This document shows positions 30,773 through 40,002 of a stretch of 64,000 nt of DNA, piece after piece. The notes under the pieces were generated by a model. The model made no database searches. It was not told the DNA's origin and saw only the letters and a program-made list of their open reading frames with translations. Position 1 is the first letter of the stretch, and each line of letters opens with the position of its first letter. This DNA is from Mangrovimicrobium sediminis (GTDB lineage: Bacteria > Pseudomonadota > Gammaproteobacteria > Pseudomonadales > Halieaceae), in NCBI RefSeq assembly GCF_004745945.1, contig NZ_SRLE01000006.1:535880-599879 (forward strand), given 5' to 3'. The position numbers and the translations under genes are program-made.

Positions 30773-31528
30773 ATGCCCAGTGACAATTTCCGGGATCGCA
30801 CAGTGCTGCTCACCGGCGCTGCCGGCGGCTTCGGCACCCTGCTCGCCGGCCACCTCGCCGACGCCGGCGCCAGGCTGCTGCTCAGCGACCTCGCCCCGCA
30901 GCCGCTGGAGGCCCTGGCGCAGGACCTGCGCCAGCGCGGCGCGCAGGTAGTGGCGGTGCCCGCCGACGTGTGCAGCGAGCAGTCCATGGCGGAGCTGGTC
31001 AGCGCGGCGGTGGAAGCGTTTGGCGCACTGGACATCGCGGTGAACAACGCCGGCATGTCGGCGCCGATGAAGCCCTTCATCGAAACCACCGAAGCGGACC
31101 TCGACAGGAATTACGCGGTGAATGCCAAGGGCGTGTTCTTTGGCATGAAGTACCAGATTCGCCAGATGCTGACGCAGGAAGGGGGCACTATTCTCAACGT
31201 CGCCTCGAAGGCGGGCATCGGCGGCGCCCCCAACCTCGCCGCCTATTGCGCGGCCAAGCATGCGGTGGTCGGGCTCACCCGCACCGCGGCGCTGGAATAC
31301 GCCAGGCACAATATCCGCGTCAATGCGATCTGCCCCTACTTCAGCCCCACGCCGCTGCTCACCACGGGCACCGACGAGGCCCTGCTCGCACAGCTGGCGA
31401 AACGCTCACCGATGAAACGCCTGGGGGAACCGGAGGAGATGGTGCAGGCCATGCTCATGCTGATCGCACCGGAGAACAGCTACCTCACCGGCCAGGCCAT
31501 CGCCGTGGATGGTGGCGCCTCGGCCTGA
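30773..31528 (+). CDS. Short-chain dehydrogenase/reductase (SDR)
   Basis: Classical SDR oxidoreductase of 251 residues. TGAAGGFGTLLA near 14 is the NAD(P) glycine motif, NNAG near 90 follows, and the catalytic Ser, Tyr and Lys are in NVASKAGIGGAPNLAAYCAAKHA near 140-160 (YxxxK). The C-terminus AVDGGASA is typical. Start at 30773 has CGAGGT upstream. Substrate not predictable. The terminator between receptor and SDR implies an independent promoter. Confidence 0.93.
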   Translation: MPSDNFRDRTVLLTGAAGGFGTLLAGHLADAGARLLLSDLAPQPLEALAQDLRQRGAQVVAVPADVCSEQSMAELVSAAVEAFGALDIAVNNAGMSAPMKPFIETTEADLDRNYAVNAKGVFFGMKYQIRQMLTQEGGTILNVASKAGIGGAPNLAAYCAAKHAVVGLTRTAALEYARHNIRVNAICPYFSPTPLLTTGTDEALLAQLAKRSPMKRLGEPEEMVQAMLMLIAPENSYLTGQAIAVDGGASA

Positions 31529-31547
31529 ACGTCGCGCCGGCCGCGGT

Positions 31548-31877
31548 CTAGGGCGTTTTGCGCAGCCTCAGGCGCTTGAGGCCCTCCGCCTTCCAGTACA
31601 CCGCGCAGGTGTTGAGGCTCTCGGCCTCCACCTCGAGGTCGTGGATATAGGCGTGCATGAGCAGGTCGAACAGCGCCTCGCCGCCGGGGGCGGAGAGATC
31701 GATGGCGTACATGCCGTATTCGTTACAGCGGCTCGCGCCCTTCAATTCGCCGGAAAGCGAGAACAGCACCGCCCGCGACACGGTCATGGCCTCGATCGCA
31801 GTGACCCGGCCGGACCAGTCGGCGGCCTGGGCCAGGGGTGCCCAGAGGGCGAGAACAACCAGGTAGCGACGCAACAT
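31548..31877 (-). CDS. Hypothetical exported protein
   Basis: Protein of 109 residues with a clear signal peptide (MLRRYLVVLALWAPLAQAA, cleavage after AQA). The mature part has two cysteines (SRCNEYG and LNTCAVYW) that could form a disulphide in the periplasm. I do not recognise the family. Leftward, 36 bases after the DUF6940 gene, and probably on the same transcript. Confidence 0.75.
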   Translation of the reverse strand: MLRRYLVVLALWAPLAQAADWSGRVTAIEAMTVSRAVLFSLSGELKGASRCNEYGMYAIDLSAPGGEALFDLLMHAYIHDLEVEAESLNTCAVYWKAEGLKRLRLRKTP

Positions 31878-31913
31878 GCAAACCTCCGAAGATCGGTGAC
31901 GCCCGCGCAGGAC

Positions 31914-32501
31914 TCAGTGCGCGCTGCGGTAGGCGGCGTGACCATAGTACTTGGGCGTGTCGTCGAGGCGCACGTGCACCCAGGCCACGCCGCCGCCGGC
32001 GGTGCTCAGCCAGCGCGGCCGCGCGTCCAGTTCGGCGGCCACGACGCGCCCCACCGCCGCCCACAGGGCGTGCACCTGGCGGGCCGGCGCGCCGCGCACG
32101 AAGGCGGCGAGGTGGGGGTAGCAATGCGCCGGGCCGCGCGGGCTGGGCACCACGAGTTGCGCATCGCCGCCGAGGTTGGCGAACTGCACGATGCCCGGGG
32201 TGTCCTCCCCGGCCTCGAAGTAAGCGGCAAAGGTCGCCCGGTCCGGGGCGACGTCCAGCCACGGTGAGTCGAGCAACACGTACTCGAACTCGCGCGCGGC
32301 CAGCGAGCGGCTCAGCGCCGGTGTCTCCCAGCGAAAGGCGGCAAAGGGCGATGCCTCCAGGCTGTCGATGAACGCGCCGCGAAAGGACTCATCCTCCTGC
32401 CAGGCGGCCAGGGCCGCGGCGAAACCCAGCGGCGCACCGTCCCGGGTGACCCGGTAGCGGTGGCAGCGCGCATCGAGGGTTTCGCGGGTGATGTCATACA
32501 T
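31914..32501 (-). CDS. DUF6940 family protein
   Basis: Soluble protein of 195 residues of unknown function. Conserved stretches are FAAFRWETPALS, FEYVLLDSPWL, FANLGGDAQLVVPSPRG and WVHVRLDDTPKYYGHAAYR at the C-terminus. ATG at 32501 lies inside the end of the upstream methyltransferase gene (8-bp overlap), so the two are translationally coupled. Nothing in the sequence shows a catalytic role. Confidence 0.82.
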   Translation of the reverse strand: MYDITRETLDARCHRYRVTRDGAPLGFAAALAAWQEDESFRGAFIDSLEASPFAAFRWETPALSRSLAAREFEYVLLDSPWLDVAPDRATFAAYFEAGEDTPGIVQFANLGGDAQLVVPSPRGPAHCYPHLAAFVRGAPARQVHALWAAVGRVVAAELDARPRWLSTAGGGVAWVHVRLDDTPKYYGHAAYRSAH

Positions 32502-33132
32502 CAGCCAGCAGCCAGACGTGCTCCTGTGCCGGGTACTTGCCCTTGAGTCCGCCGGGCACCGGCTCGGCCACCAGGCGGGTGAGGCGGTAGTGCGCGGCGT
32601 AGTGGCGCTCCACCTCGGCATCGGTGACCGAGAACGGCGGGCCGTCCGCCAGCGACTGGTCGTACACGTAGGCGATGAGCAACTGCCGCACCCCGCCGCT
32701 GACCGCGCGCAGGTGCGCGGTATAGCGCTCGCGCATCGGCGCCGGCAGCGCTACCAGGGCGGCGCGGTCGTACACCGCATCCACCGGACCCACGGCGCTG
32801 GCGCTGGTGGCAAAGAAATCGCCAACCAGGATATCGAGACCCTCGACACTGTAGCGTTTCAGACCGCCCTCCTCGCTAACCTGCGGCTCGACACCCAGTT
32901 CCGCGAACAACTGGCGCACCGCGTCCTCCACCAGTTCCACGCCGATCACGCTGAAGCCGCGCGACAACAGCCAGGCGATGTCGCGGGTCTTGCCGCACAG
33001 CGGCAGCAGAAGGCGCGCGCCGGCGGCCAGGCCGAGCGCGTCGATATGACGCGCCAGCATCGGGTTGACGTCATCCAGGTGAAAGCCGATCTCGCCAGTG
33101 TGCCACTTGGTCTTCCAGAATTCCGCCTGCAT
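32494..33132 (-). CDS. tpm: Thiopurine S-methyltransferase family protein
   Basis: SAM-dependent methyltransferase of 212 residues; bacterial members methylate thiols, selenium or tellurium compounds for detoxification. The start AEFWKTKWHTGEIGFH is the family opening, LLLPLCGKTRDIAWLLSRGFSVIGVE near 40-66 holds the SAM-binding region, and VDAVYDRAALVALPAPMRERY near 110-130 is highly conserved. Cytoplasmic. Overlaps DUF6940 by eight bases. Confidence 0.93.
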   Translation of the reverse strand: MQAEFWKTKWHTGEIGFHLDDVNPMLARHIDALGLAAGARLLLPLCGKTRDIAWLLSRGFSVIGVELVEDAVRQLFAELGVEPQVSEEGGLKRYSVEGLDILVGDFFATSASAVGPVDAVYDRAALVALPAPMRERYTAHLRAVSGGVRQLLIAYVYDQSLADGPPFSVTDAEVERHYAAHYRLTRLVAEPVPGGLKGKYPAQEHVWLLADV

Positions 33133-33182
33133 ATCGAGTTCCCGTCAGTGTCTGCCTGTGTGTGAAGTTGCGCGGCCGCGTG

Positions 33183-33629
33183 TCACTTGCGCTGCGCCAG
33201 AATACGGTCGAGGTGATTGGCGAAGTTCTGCCGGTCCGCGGGGCCCAGCGCCGGCGGCCCACCGGACTCGATACCGCTGGCGCGCATGGTATCGAGAAAA
33301 TCGCGCATGTTGAGCCGGCCGCGGATGTTGTCCGCGGTAAAGCGCTCGCCGCGCGGGCTGAGCGCCATGGCCCCCTTGGCGATGACATCGGAGGCCAGGG
33401 GGATGTCCGCGGTAATCACCAGGTCGCCGGCGGCGACCCGCGCCACGATCTCGTCATCGGCGCTGTCGAAGCCCGCCGCCACCTGTACAAAGCGCACCAG
33501 CGGCGTGGGCGGCACGCGCAGGGTGTGGTTGGCCACCAGGGTTACCGGCACCTGCGTGCGCTGTGCCGCGCGAAAGAGTATTTCCTTGATGACTACCGGG
33601 CAGGCATCGGCGTCCACCCAGATCTGCAT
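33183..33629 (-). CDS. yaiI: YaiI/YqxD (DUF188) family protein
   Basis: Protein of 148 residues with a PIN-like fold, function not established. The N-terminal motif [16 protein letters not shown] and later DSADDEIV and [19 protein letters not shown] are family hallmarks with conserved acidic residues that could bind metal. Start at 33629 (MQIWVDAD) fits family length; upstream in-frame sequence overlaps the next methyltransferase gene. Confidence 0.92.
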   Translation of the reverse strand: MQIWVDADACPVVIKEILFRAAQRTQVPVTLVANHTLRVPPTPLVRFVQVAAGFDSADDEIVARVAAGDLVITADIPLASDVIAKGAMALSPRGERFTADNIRGRLNMRDFLDTMRASGIESGGPPALGPADRQNFANHLDRILAQRK

Positions 33630-33652
33630 GGTCTGTTCCGCCACTGGGAACC

Positions 33653-34354
33653 TCAGGATTGTGTAAACAGGTAAAAACCGAAACCCATGGTAGAGCAGCC
33701 ATACGCCCGGTAGAAGTGGTTCCACTGCCGCACGCGGTCGCGCCTGGCCACAGCTGCCTCGTCCTGCGGCGCGGCCCGGGCCGCGCGTTCGGCGCGCAGC
33801 CGGAAACACCACTCGAAGTGATCCCACTCCTCGCGCGTGCTGGTCGCGGCATACAGGGGCACCAACCCGGCGGCCTCGGCCTGCTGCAGATTCTCCTCGT
33901 GGCTGTTGTACACCCCCACTGGCTCGCCGATGAAGTCCAGGTACGCTTGCTCCGGATCGCGCTGCCAGTAGCCCTCGCCCAACAGCAGCTGGCCGCCTGG
34001 GCGCAGCATGCGAGGCATCGCCGCAAGAGCGCCCGCGAAGGCCTGCCGGCCAGAACCGAAGGCGTGGGTCGAGCCAATGCAGATGGCGAGGTCTAACTCC
34101 GCAGCGACCGGCAGCTTGCCCGCGTCCCCCACCTCGAAGCGCGGACCAGCGTCCCCCGAGACCGCCGAGGCGCGCGCTATCGCCGCGTCATCAAGGTCGA
34201 TGCCGAGGCAGTCGCCGCCCCAGCGCGCGTGCACACGGCGCAAGAACTCGCCATCGCCGCAGCCGATGTCCAGCACGCGACTGCCCGGCGCCAGGTCGAG
34301 TACCTCGACCAGGGCGCGGGCTTTCTCCTCACCCAGCGGGCAATTGAACAACAT
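33653..34354 (-). CDS. SAM-dependent methyltransferase
   Basis: Class I methyltransferase of 233 residues. [20 protein letters not shown] near 26-45 is motif [14 protein letters not shown] gives the acidic ribose-binding residue, and [14 protein letters not shown] near 117 is motif III-like. The C-terminal part ([12 protein letters not shown]) is found in a subgroup of uncharacterised proteobacterial methyltransferases. Cytoplasmic, leftward, 16 bases upstream of the GNAT gene stop; substrate unknown. Confidence 0.88.
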   Translation of the reverse strand: MLFNCPLGEEKARALVEVLDLAPGSRVLDIGCGDGEFLRRVHARWGGDCLGIDLDDAAIARASAVSGDAGPRFEVGDAGKLPVAAELDLAICIGSTHAFGSGRQAFAGALAAMPRMLRPGGQLLLGEGYWQRDPEQAYLDFIGEPVGVYNSHEENLQQAEAAGLVPLYAATSTREEWDHFEWCFRLRAERAARAAPQDEAAVARRDRVRQWNHFYRAYGCSTMGFGFYLFTQS

Positions 34355-34369
34355 TCGCGGATATTCTCG

Positions 34370-34786
34370 TCATTGCGGCAATCGCGCATCGCGTTCCAGC
34401 ACCCAGCAGCGCGGGTTGTTCTGCATGCCCAGCTGCGCATAGTAGGTATTGGCCGCCGGGGCGGCAATCAGGATCAGCTTGCCGTGCGGGCCGAGCTGCT
34501 CCTGGGTCAGGGCCTGCAGGCGCCGGCCGATACCGCGGCCCTGGCAGCGCGCATCCACCGCGAGGTCCGACAGGTAGCAGGCATAATGGAAGTCGGTCAC
34601 CGAGCGGGCGATACCCACCAGTTCCTCGCCTTCCCAGGCGCTGACGGTCAGGTTGGCGTGGTCCAGCATGCCCTGGATGCAGGCCAGGTCATCCACCGGC
34701 CGGCGTTGCGCCAGTGTCGATGCGCGCAGTACCGCGACGAACTGCGCGGCGCTCACCGGCGCGTTGACGCGGTAGTCGATGTTCAC
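34370..34786 (-). CDS. GNAT-family N-acetyltransferase
   Basis: Acetyl-CoA-dependent acetyltransferase of 138 residues. LSDLAVDARCQGRGIGRRL near 80-98 is motif A, with the R/Q-x-x-G-x-G/A pyrophosphate loop. The C-terminal AANTYYAQLGMQ segment is common in YjdJ/AAC-like GNATs. GTG start at 34786 overlaps the stop of the VOC gene as GTGA. Substrate unknown. Confidence 0.88.
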   Translation of the reverse strand: MNIDYRVNAPVSAAQFVAVLRASTLAQRRPVDDLACIQGMLDHANLTVSAWEGEELVGIARSVTDFHYACYLSDLAVDARCQGRGIGRRLQALTQEQLGPHGKLILIAAPAANTYYAQLGMQNNPRCWVLERDARLPQ

Positions 34787-35154
34787 GCGCCGTCTTCCGG
34801 CTGCCACAGTTCGATCGGGTTGCCCTCGGGGTCGTGCAGGCGCGCGAAGCGGCCATTGGGATAGGCCTCCGGGTCCACCTCGACCTCGACGCCCGCGGCG
34901 CGCAACTGCTCCACCATGGCGTCCAGGTTGGCGACCCGGAAGTTGATCATCCAGGCCTGCTCGGGCCGGCCGAAATAGCCGGTGTCCTGGCTGAAGGGCG
35001 CGAAGGCCGTCGGCCCCGCGGCCTGCATCCACGGCAGTTCTTCGTAGCTGTCCGGCACGGGCTTGATGCCCAGGTGCTGTGCATACCACTTGGCGAGCGC
35101 GGCGGGGTCGCGCGCGCGAAAAAACATGCCGCCGATACCTGTGACTTTTTCCAT
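34783..35154 (-). CDS. VOC-family (glyoxalase-like) protein
   Basis: Metal-binding fold protein of 123 residues, with paired beta-alpha-beta-beta-beta modules. Opens VTGIGGMFFRARDPAALAKWY and ends RLHDPEGNPIELWQPE with the usual terminal Glu metal ligand. Function within the superfamily (glyoxalase, resistance, dioxygenase) cannot be told. ATG at 35154. It is strikingly similar to the cassette-encoded VOC protein at 61238-61735. Confidence 0.9.
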   Translation of the reverse strand: MEKVTGIGGMFFRARDPAALAKWYAQHLGIKPVPDSYEELPWMQAAGPTAFAPFSQDTGYFGRPEQAWMINFRVANLDAMVEQLRAAGVEVEVDPEAYPNGRFARLHDPEGNPIELWQPEDGA

Positions 35155-35198
35155 GGGTCTCTCCCGATTCAGTTTGCGTTGTGCGGCGAGGCATCCGC

Positions 35199-35492
35199 TC
35201 AAAGGCTGTCGGGCAGGGGGCGCGTCTCGAAGCGCTCGCCGAAGCCTGCGATCAGGCCCTCCCCGCGCGCCTCGCCGATAGCGGCCTGTACCTGCGGCAG
35301 CTGCAGCGAGGCCTGGTGCTCCTCCCGGCTCGCCCAGACCTCGGTCACCCACAGGGCGAGCTCATCGGCCTCGTCCAGGGCGACCACGTAAGCGAGGTTG
35401 CCGGGCATATCCCGCGAACCCGCCACCAGGACCTGCGCCAGGCGCTCCCGGTTACCCGGGGTGGCGAGCAGTTTGCCTAAGATTCCGTACAT
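35199..35492 (-). CDS. Antibiotic biosynthesis monooxygenase (ABM)-domain protein
   Basis: Small ferredoxin-fold protein of 97 residues of the ABM/YgiN type, which act as quinol monooxygenases or in degradation of small molecules. GKLLATPGNRERLAQVL at the N-terminus and the segment WVTEVWASREEHQASL are typical. Leftward, just upstream of the VOC gene. Substrate unknown. Confidence 0.85.
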   Translation of the reverse strand: MYGILGKLLATPGNRERLAQVLVAGSRDMPGNLAYVVALDEADELALWVTEVWASREEHQASLQLPQVQAAIGEARGEGLIAGFGERFETRPLPDSL

Positions 35493-35569
35493 GATCCCTC
35501 CAATAATAGCGTCGCGTGTAAAGTGCGAATAGACATGCGCCTACCCCCCCATTACCCGGGCCGGACAGT

Positions 35570-36154
35570 TCACCGGTCGACTTTGCGCATGGCCTGCGCC
35601 AGTTCCTGCGAACCTCGCCGCTCCAGTTGTTCGATCACCGCCGCGCGGTCCTCCGCACTGCGGTTCTGGCTGAGCTTGTATTTGCCTTCGAGCACCTCGA
35701 TGTGGATCTCGATACCGACGATCTGCGTCAGCATCAACGGACCATAGTCGGGCTTCCAGGGTTCGGGCTCCGCGGCCTCGTACTTGCGCGCCAGCGTATC
35801 CACCAGTTCACCCAGACGGTCGCTGTCACGAAAAACCCGGGCGGGGCCGCGGGCGTGTACGGCCTGGTAATTCCAGGTGGGCACTCCCGGTGCGCGATAC
35901 CATGCCGGTGAGATGTAGCCGTGAGCACCCTGGAACACGACCAGCACCTGCTGCCCGTCGATCTCCTCATGCTGAGGATTCTGCAGGGCGACGTGGGTCA
36001 GCAGTCTTTCACCGCCCGGCGCCAGCAGGAACGGCAGGTGGCTGGCATAGGGATGACCCTGGACCTGGGAGACCAGCAGGCCAAACGCACTGGCCTCGAT
36101 GAACGCGCGCAACTCGCGCGTGTCGCGAACGGCGAAGGCCTCCGGAACATACAC
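35570..36154 (-). CDS. FMN-binding PaiB-type regulator
   Basis: Protein of 194 residues with the PaiB FMN-binding split-barrel fold; Bacillus PaiB is a repressor of sporulation and protease genes, but in other bacteria the role is unproven. Family features: YVPEAFAVRD at the start, GHPYASHLPFLL near 40, VFQGAHGYISPAWY near 85 and VPTWNYQAVHARG near 103. The GTG at 36154 fits the family N-terminus; a longer start at 36196 would overlap the upstream VOC gene by 35 bases. Confidence 0.88.
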   Translation of the reverse strand: MYVPEAFAVRDTRELRAFIEASAFGLLVSQVQGHPYASHLPFLLAPGGERLLTHVALQNPQHEEIDGQQVLVVFQGAHGYISPAWYRAPGVPTWNYQAVHARGPARVFRDSDRLGELVDTLARKYEAAEPEPWKPDYGPLMLTQIVGIEIHIEVLEGKYKLSQNRSAEDRAAVIEQLERRGSQELAQAMRKVDR

Positions 36155-36161
36155 CGGTGCG

Positions 36162-36539
36162 TCAGCCGTCCGCGTCGCGGTCGGACCACACCGCAAGTTC
36201 GTTGCCGCCGGGTTCGACGAAGTGGAAGCGGCGGCCGCCGGGAAAACTGAAAATCTCCCGCACGACGCGGCCGCCAGCGGCGGTCACCGCCGCCTCGCTG
36301 CCCTCCAATGCTGCGCTGTAGAACACCAGCAAGGGCGCGCCGCCATCGGCAGTGGCCGGCGCCGCGCCGCGGAACAGGCCGCCGTCCAGGCCCTCGCCGC
36401 TGAAAGCGGTGTAGTCCGGGCCGTAGTCGACGAAGTTCCAGCCGAAGGCGGCGTGGAAAAACGCCTTGCTCGCGGCCAGGTCAGGGGTGCGGAATTCGAC
36501 GTAGTCCAGCTTGTGGTGTTCGGGCACTTCGGTCTCCAC
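36162..36539 (-). CDS. VOC-family protein
   Basis: Glyoxalase-fold protein of 125 residues. Begins KLDYVEFRTPDLAASKAFFHAAFGWNFVDYGPDY and ends RRFHFVEPGGNELAVWS, the usual strand carrying the terminal Glu. This resembles the PhnB/YdcJ-like subgroup with unknown substrate. It is the first gene of the leftward block and is divergent from hupS. Confidence 0.88.
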   Translation of the reverse strand: METEVPEHHKLDYVEFRTPDLAASKAFFHAAFGWNFVDYGPDYTAFSGEGLDGGLFRGAAPATADGGAPLLVFYSAALEGSEAAVTAAGGRVVREIFSFPGGRRFHFVEPGGNELAVWSDRDADG

Positions 36540-36872
36540 GCCGCTCGTGACGGCCTCGGGTTAACCGGCGGCGCAGGGTTTGCGCAGTTCGCCGGGGCAG
36601 CAGAACTCTAGCAGACACTGGATATTTGTACAGCTTATCGCCTGGCGTACACGACCACCCAAACTGGCAAGCAGGTTTCCACCTCCCCGCAGGCGCTAGC
36701 AAGCTAGTTGTCACAGCACCCGCCACCCAATCCCGCGAGACATACATAAATGACTGAATATCATGAATTTATTGTGAAGGGTACGGTTCTTGCGATAACC
36801 ACCGGCAGAAGTCCGCGAAGAATAAATGCAGTAACGGGTCCGAGCCCACTACCGCCATGGGGAAACCTGCCA
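36540..36872. other. Regulatory interval upstream of hupS
   Basis: No gene is supported in these 333 bases; an in-frame extension of hupS to 36750 is not conserved. It holds the sigma54-type site listed next, an imperfect IHF-like match at 36759-36771 (12 of 13) and a CTAGC-AA-GCTAG dyad at 36696-36707 that could be an activator site. The left part also serves the divergent VOC gene. Confidence 0.5.
36779..36793 (+). promoter_or_regulatory. Putative sigma54 promoter of hupS
   Basis: GGGTACGGTTCTTGC keeps the invariant GG (36780-36781), ten bases, GC (36792-36793) and the TTGC of the -12 element; two of 15 consensus positions differ. Transcript start would be near 36804, about 70 bases before the ATG. 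The cluster encodes its own NtrC-type activator, HupR. Confidence 0.55.
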
Positions 36873-37952
36873 ATGATTGAAACCTTTTATGACGTGATGC
36901 GGCGCCAGGGGATCTCCCGCCGCAGCTTTGTGAAGTTCTGCAGCCTGACTGCCTCCGCCCTGGGCCTGGGCCCCGCGGTGGTGCCGCAGATCGTGCACGC
37001 GATGGAGACCAAGCCGCGCATCCCGGTGCTCTGGCTCCACGGACTCGAATGCACCTGCTGCTCGGAATCCTTCATCCGCTCGGCGCACCCGCTGGCCAAG
37101 GACGTGGTGCTGTCGATGATCTCGCTGGACTACGACGACACCCTGATGGCCGCCGCCGGCCACCAGGCCGAGGCGATCATCGAGGAGACCATCGAGAAGT
37201 ACGATGGCAACTACATCCTCGCCGTCGAGGGCAACCCGCCGCTCAACGAGGATGGCATGTTCTGCATCATCGGCGGCAAGCCGTTCACCGAACAGCTGCT
37301 GCACGCCGCCGAGCACTGCAAGGCGATCATCTCCTGGGGCTCCTGCGCCTCCTGGGGCTGCGTGCAGGCGGCGCGCCCCAACCCGACCCAGGCCACCCCC
37401 ATCCACAAGGTGCCGGGCATTCCCGCCAAGCCGATCATCAAGGTGCCGGGCTGCCCGCCCATCGCCGAGGTGATGACCGCGGTCATCACCTACATGCTGA
37501 CCTTCGAGCAGATTCCCGCCCTGGACCGCCAGGGCCGGCCAAAGATGTTCTATAGCCAGCGCGTGCACGACAAGTGCTACCGCCGCCCGCACTTCGATGC
37601 CGGCCAGTTCGTCGAGAGCTTCGACGACGAGGGCGCGCGCCGCGGCTACTGCCTGTACAAGATGGGCTGCAAGGGGCCGACCACCTACAACGCCTGCTCC
37701 ACCATCCGCTGGAACGGCGGCCTGTCCTTCCCCATCCAGGCCGGCCACCCGTGTATCGGCTGCTCCGAGGACGGCTTCTGGGACAAGGGCTCGTTCTACC
37801 AGCACACCACGGACACCCACCAGTTCGGTGTCGAGGCGAACGCCGACAAGGTGGGCCTCGCCGCAGCCGGTATTGTCGGCGGCGCCATCGCCGCACACGC
37901 CGCGGTCAGCGCACTGAAGAGCGCGCGCAAGCAAGGAGGTGACAATCAATGA
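36873..37952 (+). CDS. hupS: O2-tolerant uptake [NiFe]-hydrogenase small subunit
   Basis: Electron-transfer subunit, 359 residues, of a periplasm-facing membrane-bound hydrogenase that oxidises H2. The Tat signal SRRSFVKF lies at 15-22 and cleavage is expected after VHA (residue 43). In mature numbering, LECTCC gives Cys17, Cys19 and Cys20 and GSCASWGC gives Cys115 and Cys120. Cys19 and Cys120 are the two extra cysteines that build the [4Fe-3S] proximal cluster of O2-tolerant group 1d enzymes. Medial and distal cluster Cys residues follow ([35 protein letters not shown]). A C-terminal hydrophobic helix ([15 protein letters not shown]) anchors it to cytochrome b. ATG at 36873 matches the family start. 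Confidence 0.96.
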   Translation: MIETFYDVMRRQGISRRSFVKFCSLTASALGLGPAVVPQIVHAMETKPRIPVLWLHGLECTCCSESFIRSAHPLAKDVVLSMISLDYDDTLMAAAGHQAEAIIEETIEKYDGNYILAVEGNPPLNEDGMFCIIGGKPFTEQLLHAAEHCKAIISWGSCASWGCVQAARPNPTQATPIHKVPGIPAKPIIKVPGCPPIAEVMTAVITYMLTFEQIPALDRQGRPKMFYSQRVHDKCYRRPHFDAGQFVESFDDEGARRGYCLYKMGCKGPTTYNACSTIRWNGGLSFPIQAGHPCIGCSEDGFWDKGSFYQHTTDTHQFGVEANADKVGLAAAGIVGGAIAAHAAVSALKSARKQGGDNQ

Positions 37953-39748
37953 GCACGTTTACCACTCCCACCGGTTTCCAGATGGACAACTCGGGCAAGC
38001 GCGTGGTCGTCGACCCGGTGACCCGCATTGAAGGGCACATGCGCTGCGAGGTGAACGTCGACGACGACAACATCATCCGCAACGCGGTCTCCACCGGTAC
38101 CATGTGGCGCGGCCTCGAGGTGATCCTCAAGGGCCGCGACCCGCGCGACGCCTGGGCCTTCGTACAGCGCATCTGCGGCGTGTGCACCGGCACCCACGCG
38201 CTGACCTCGGTGCGCTGCGTGGAGGATGCCCTGGGCATCCAGATCCCGGAGAATGCCAACTCCATCCGCAACATCATGCAGCTCACCCTGCAGGTGCACG
38301 ACCACCTGGTGCACTTCTACCACCTGCACGCGCTGGACTGGGTGAACCCGGTCAACGCCCTGAAGGCGGACCCGAAAGCCACCTCCGAACTGCAGCAGAT
38401 GGTCGCGCCGAATCACCCGAAATCCTCGCCGGGCTATTTCCGCGACATCCAGAACCGGCTGAAGAAATTCGTCGAGAGCGGCCAGCTCGGCCCGTTCAAG
38501 AACGGCTACTGGACCAACCCCGCCTACCTGCTGCCGCCGGAAGCGGACCTGATGGCGGTGACCCACTACCTGGAGGCGCTGGATTTCCAGAAAGAGATCA
38601 TGAAGATCCGCACCATCTTCGGCGGCAAGGACCCGCACCCGAACTGGATGGTGGGCGGCGTGCCCTGCGCGATCAACATGAACGACGACATGGCCGCCGG
38701 CGCGCCGCTGAACATGGTTACCCTGAACCAGATCTCGTCGATCATCGACCAGACCCGCGACTTCGTGAAGAACGTCTACATCCCGGATATCCTCGCGGTT
38801 GGCCAGTTCTACAAGGGCTGGCTGTACGGCGGCGGGCTTTCCGGCATCAACGTGCTGGCCTACGGCGACATCCCGGACCGCGCCAACGACTACTCCCCCG
38901 GCAACCTGATGATGCCCCACGGCGCAATCATCAACGGCAACCTCAAGGAAGTGCACCCGGTCGATTTGCGCAACCCGGACGAGATCCAGGAATTCGTGCC
39001 GCACTCCTGGTACCAGTACCCGGACGAGGCGCGCGGCCTGCACCCCTGGGACGGCATCACCGAACCGAAGTACGAACTGGGCCCCAACACCAAGGGCACG
39101 CGCACCAACATCCAGGAGATCGACGAGGGCGCCAAGTACTCGTGGATCAAGGCGCCGCGCTGGAACGGCCACGCCATGGAGGTCGGCCCGCTGGCGCGCT
39201 ACGTGGTGGGCTATGCCAACGGCCACGAGTACATCACCGAACAAATCAACTTCGTGCTCAAGACCCTGGACGTGCCGGTCTCCGCCCTGTTCTCCACCCT
39301 CGGCCGCACCGCGGCACGGGCGCTGGAGGCGGACTGGGCCGGCGACCAGATGCGCTACTTCATGGACAAGCTGATGGCCAACATCAAGGCCGGCGACATC
39401 AGCACCGCCAATACCGACAACTGGAACCCGGCAACCTGGCCGCAGAGCGTCAAGGGCGTGGGCTTCTCCGAGGCCCCGCGCGGCGCCCTCGGCCACTGGA
39501 TCCAGATCAAGGACACCAAGATCGATAACTACCAGTGCATCGTGCCGACCACCTGGAACGGCTCCCCGCGCGACAGCCAGGGCGGCATTGGCGCCTTCGA
39601 GGCCTCGCTGATGAACACCAAGGTCGAGCGCAAGGAAGAGCCGGTCGAGATCCTGCGCACCCTGCACAGCTTTGACCCCTGCCTGGCCTGCTCCACGCAC
39701 GTCATGGGCGAGGACGGCAAAGAGCTGGCCACCGTCAAAGTCCGCTAA
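37949..39748 (+). CDS. hupL: Uptake [NiFe]-hydrogenase large subunit
   Basis: Catalytic subunit of 599 residues carrying the Ni-Fe(CN)2CO centre. The L1 motif [11 protein letters not shown] near 72 and L2 motif DPCLACSTH near 577 supply the four Ni ligand cysteines. The 15-residue tail after the L2 His ([15 protein letters not shown]) is the extension removed by the HupD protease after nickel insertion. It has no signal of its own and is exported with HupS. A perfect AAGGAGGTGA ribosome site precedes the ATG, which overlaps hupS by four bases. Confidence 0.97.
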   Translation: MSTFTTPTGFQMDNSGKRVVVDPVTRIEGHMRCEVNVDDDNIIRNAVSTGTMWRGLEVILKGRDPRDAWAFVQRICGVCTGTHALTSVRCVEDALGIQIPENANSIRNIMQLTLQVHDHLVHFYHLHALDWVNPVNALKADPKATSELQQMVAPNHPKSSPGYFRDIQNRLKKFVESGQLGPFKNGYWTNPAYLLPPEADLMAVTHYLEALDFQKEIMKIRTIFGGKDPHPNWMVGGVPCAINMNDDMAAGAPLNMVTLNQISSIIDQTRDFVKNVYIPDILAVGQFYKGWLYGGGLSGINVLAYGDIPDRANDYSPGNLMMPHGAIINGNLKEVHPVDLRNPDEIQEFVPHSWYQYPDEARGLHPWDGITEPKYELGPNTKGTRTNIQEIDEGAKYSWIKAPRWNGHAMEVGPLARYVVGYANGHEYITEQINFVLKTLDVPVSALFSTLGRTAARALEADWAGDQMRYFMDKLMANIKAGDISTANTDNWNPATWPQSVKGVGFSEAPRGALGHWIQIKDTKIDNYQCIVPTTWNGSPRDSQGGIGAFEASLMNTKVERKEEPVEILRTLHSFDPCLACSTHVMGEDGKELATVKVR

Positions 39749-39762
39749 CCGGGAGAAGCAAC

Positions 39763-39990
39763 ATGAAACTGATCAAAGCTGTTACCACCGGCTTCGCCGC
39801 CACCCTGGCGAGCCGCGGCTTCGCCCACGACGGCGATCACGGCAGCGGGCTGGCCACCAACCTGTGGCACGTGCTCACCGAGCCCGAGCACCGCTTCGCC
39901 CTGCTGGCGCTGGGCGTCACCCTGGCCGCCGCGCTGGCCGTGCGCCACAGCATCGTGCGCGCCCGGGCGCGGCGCGAGGAAACCCACTAG
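39763..39990 (+). CDS. Small His-containing membrane protein, HupE first-helix-like
   Basis: Protein of 75 residues between hupL and hupC. A signal-like N-terminus (MKLIKAVTTGFAATLASRGFA) is followed by HDGDHG and by WHVLTEPEH, then one membrane helix (about 45-60) and a basic tail RARARR. His36-x5-Glu42-His43 resembles the HX5DH nickel-binding motif of HupE/UreJ permeases, where it also precedes an FALLALG-like helix. It is far too short to be a permease (about 190 residues). Role unknown; nickel or heme-protein assembly at the membrane is possible. Spacing of 14 and 12 bases to neighbours shows it is in the operon. Confidence 0.75.
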   Translation: MKLIKAVTTGFAATLASRGFAHDGDHGSGLATNLWHVLTEPEHRFALLALGVTLAAALAVRHSIVRARARREETH

Positions 39991-40002
39991 GGGAGACAGG
40001 CC

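Noticed and set aside
36750..36872. Longer N-terminus for HupS
   Set aside because: Extra 41 codons overlap the sigma54-type site and precede the conserved start [18 protein letters not shown].
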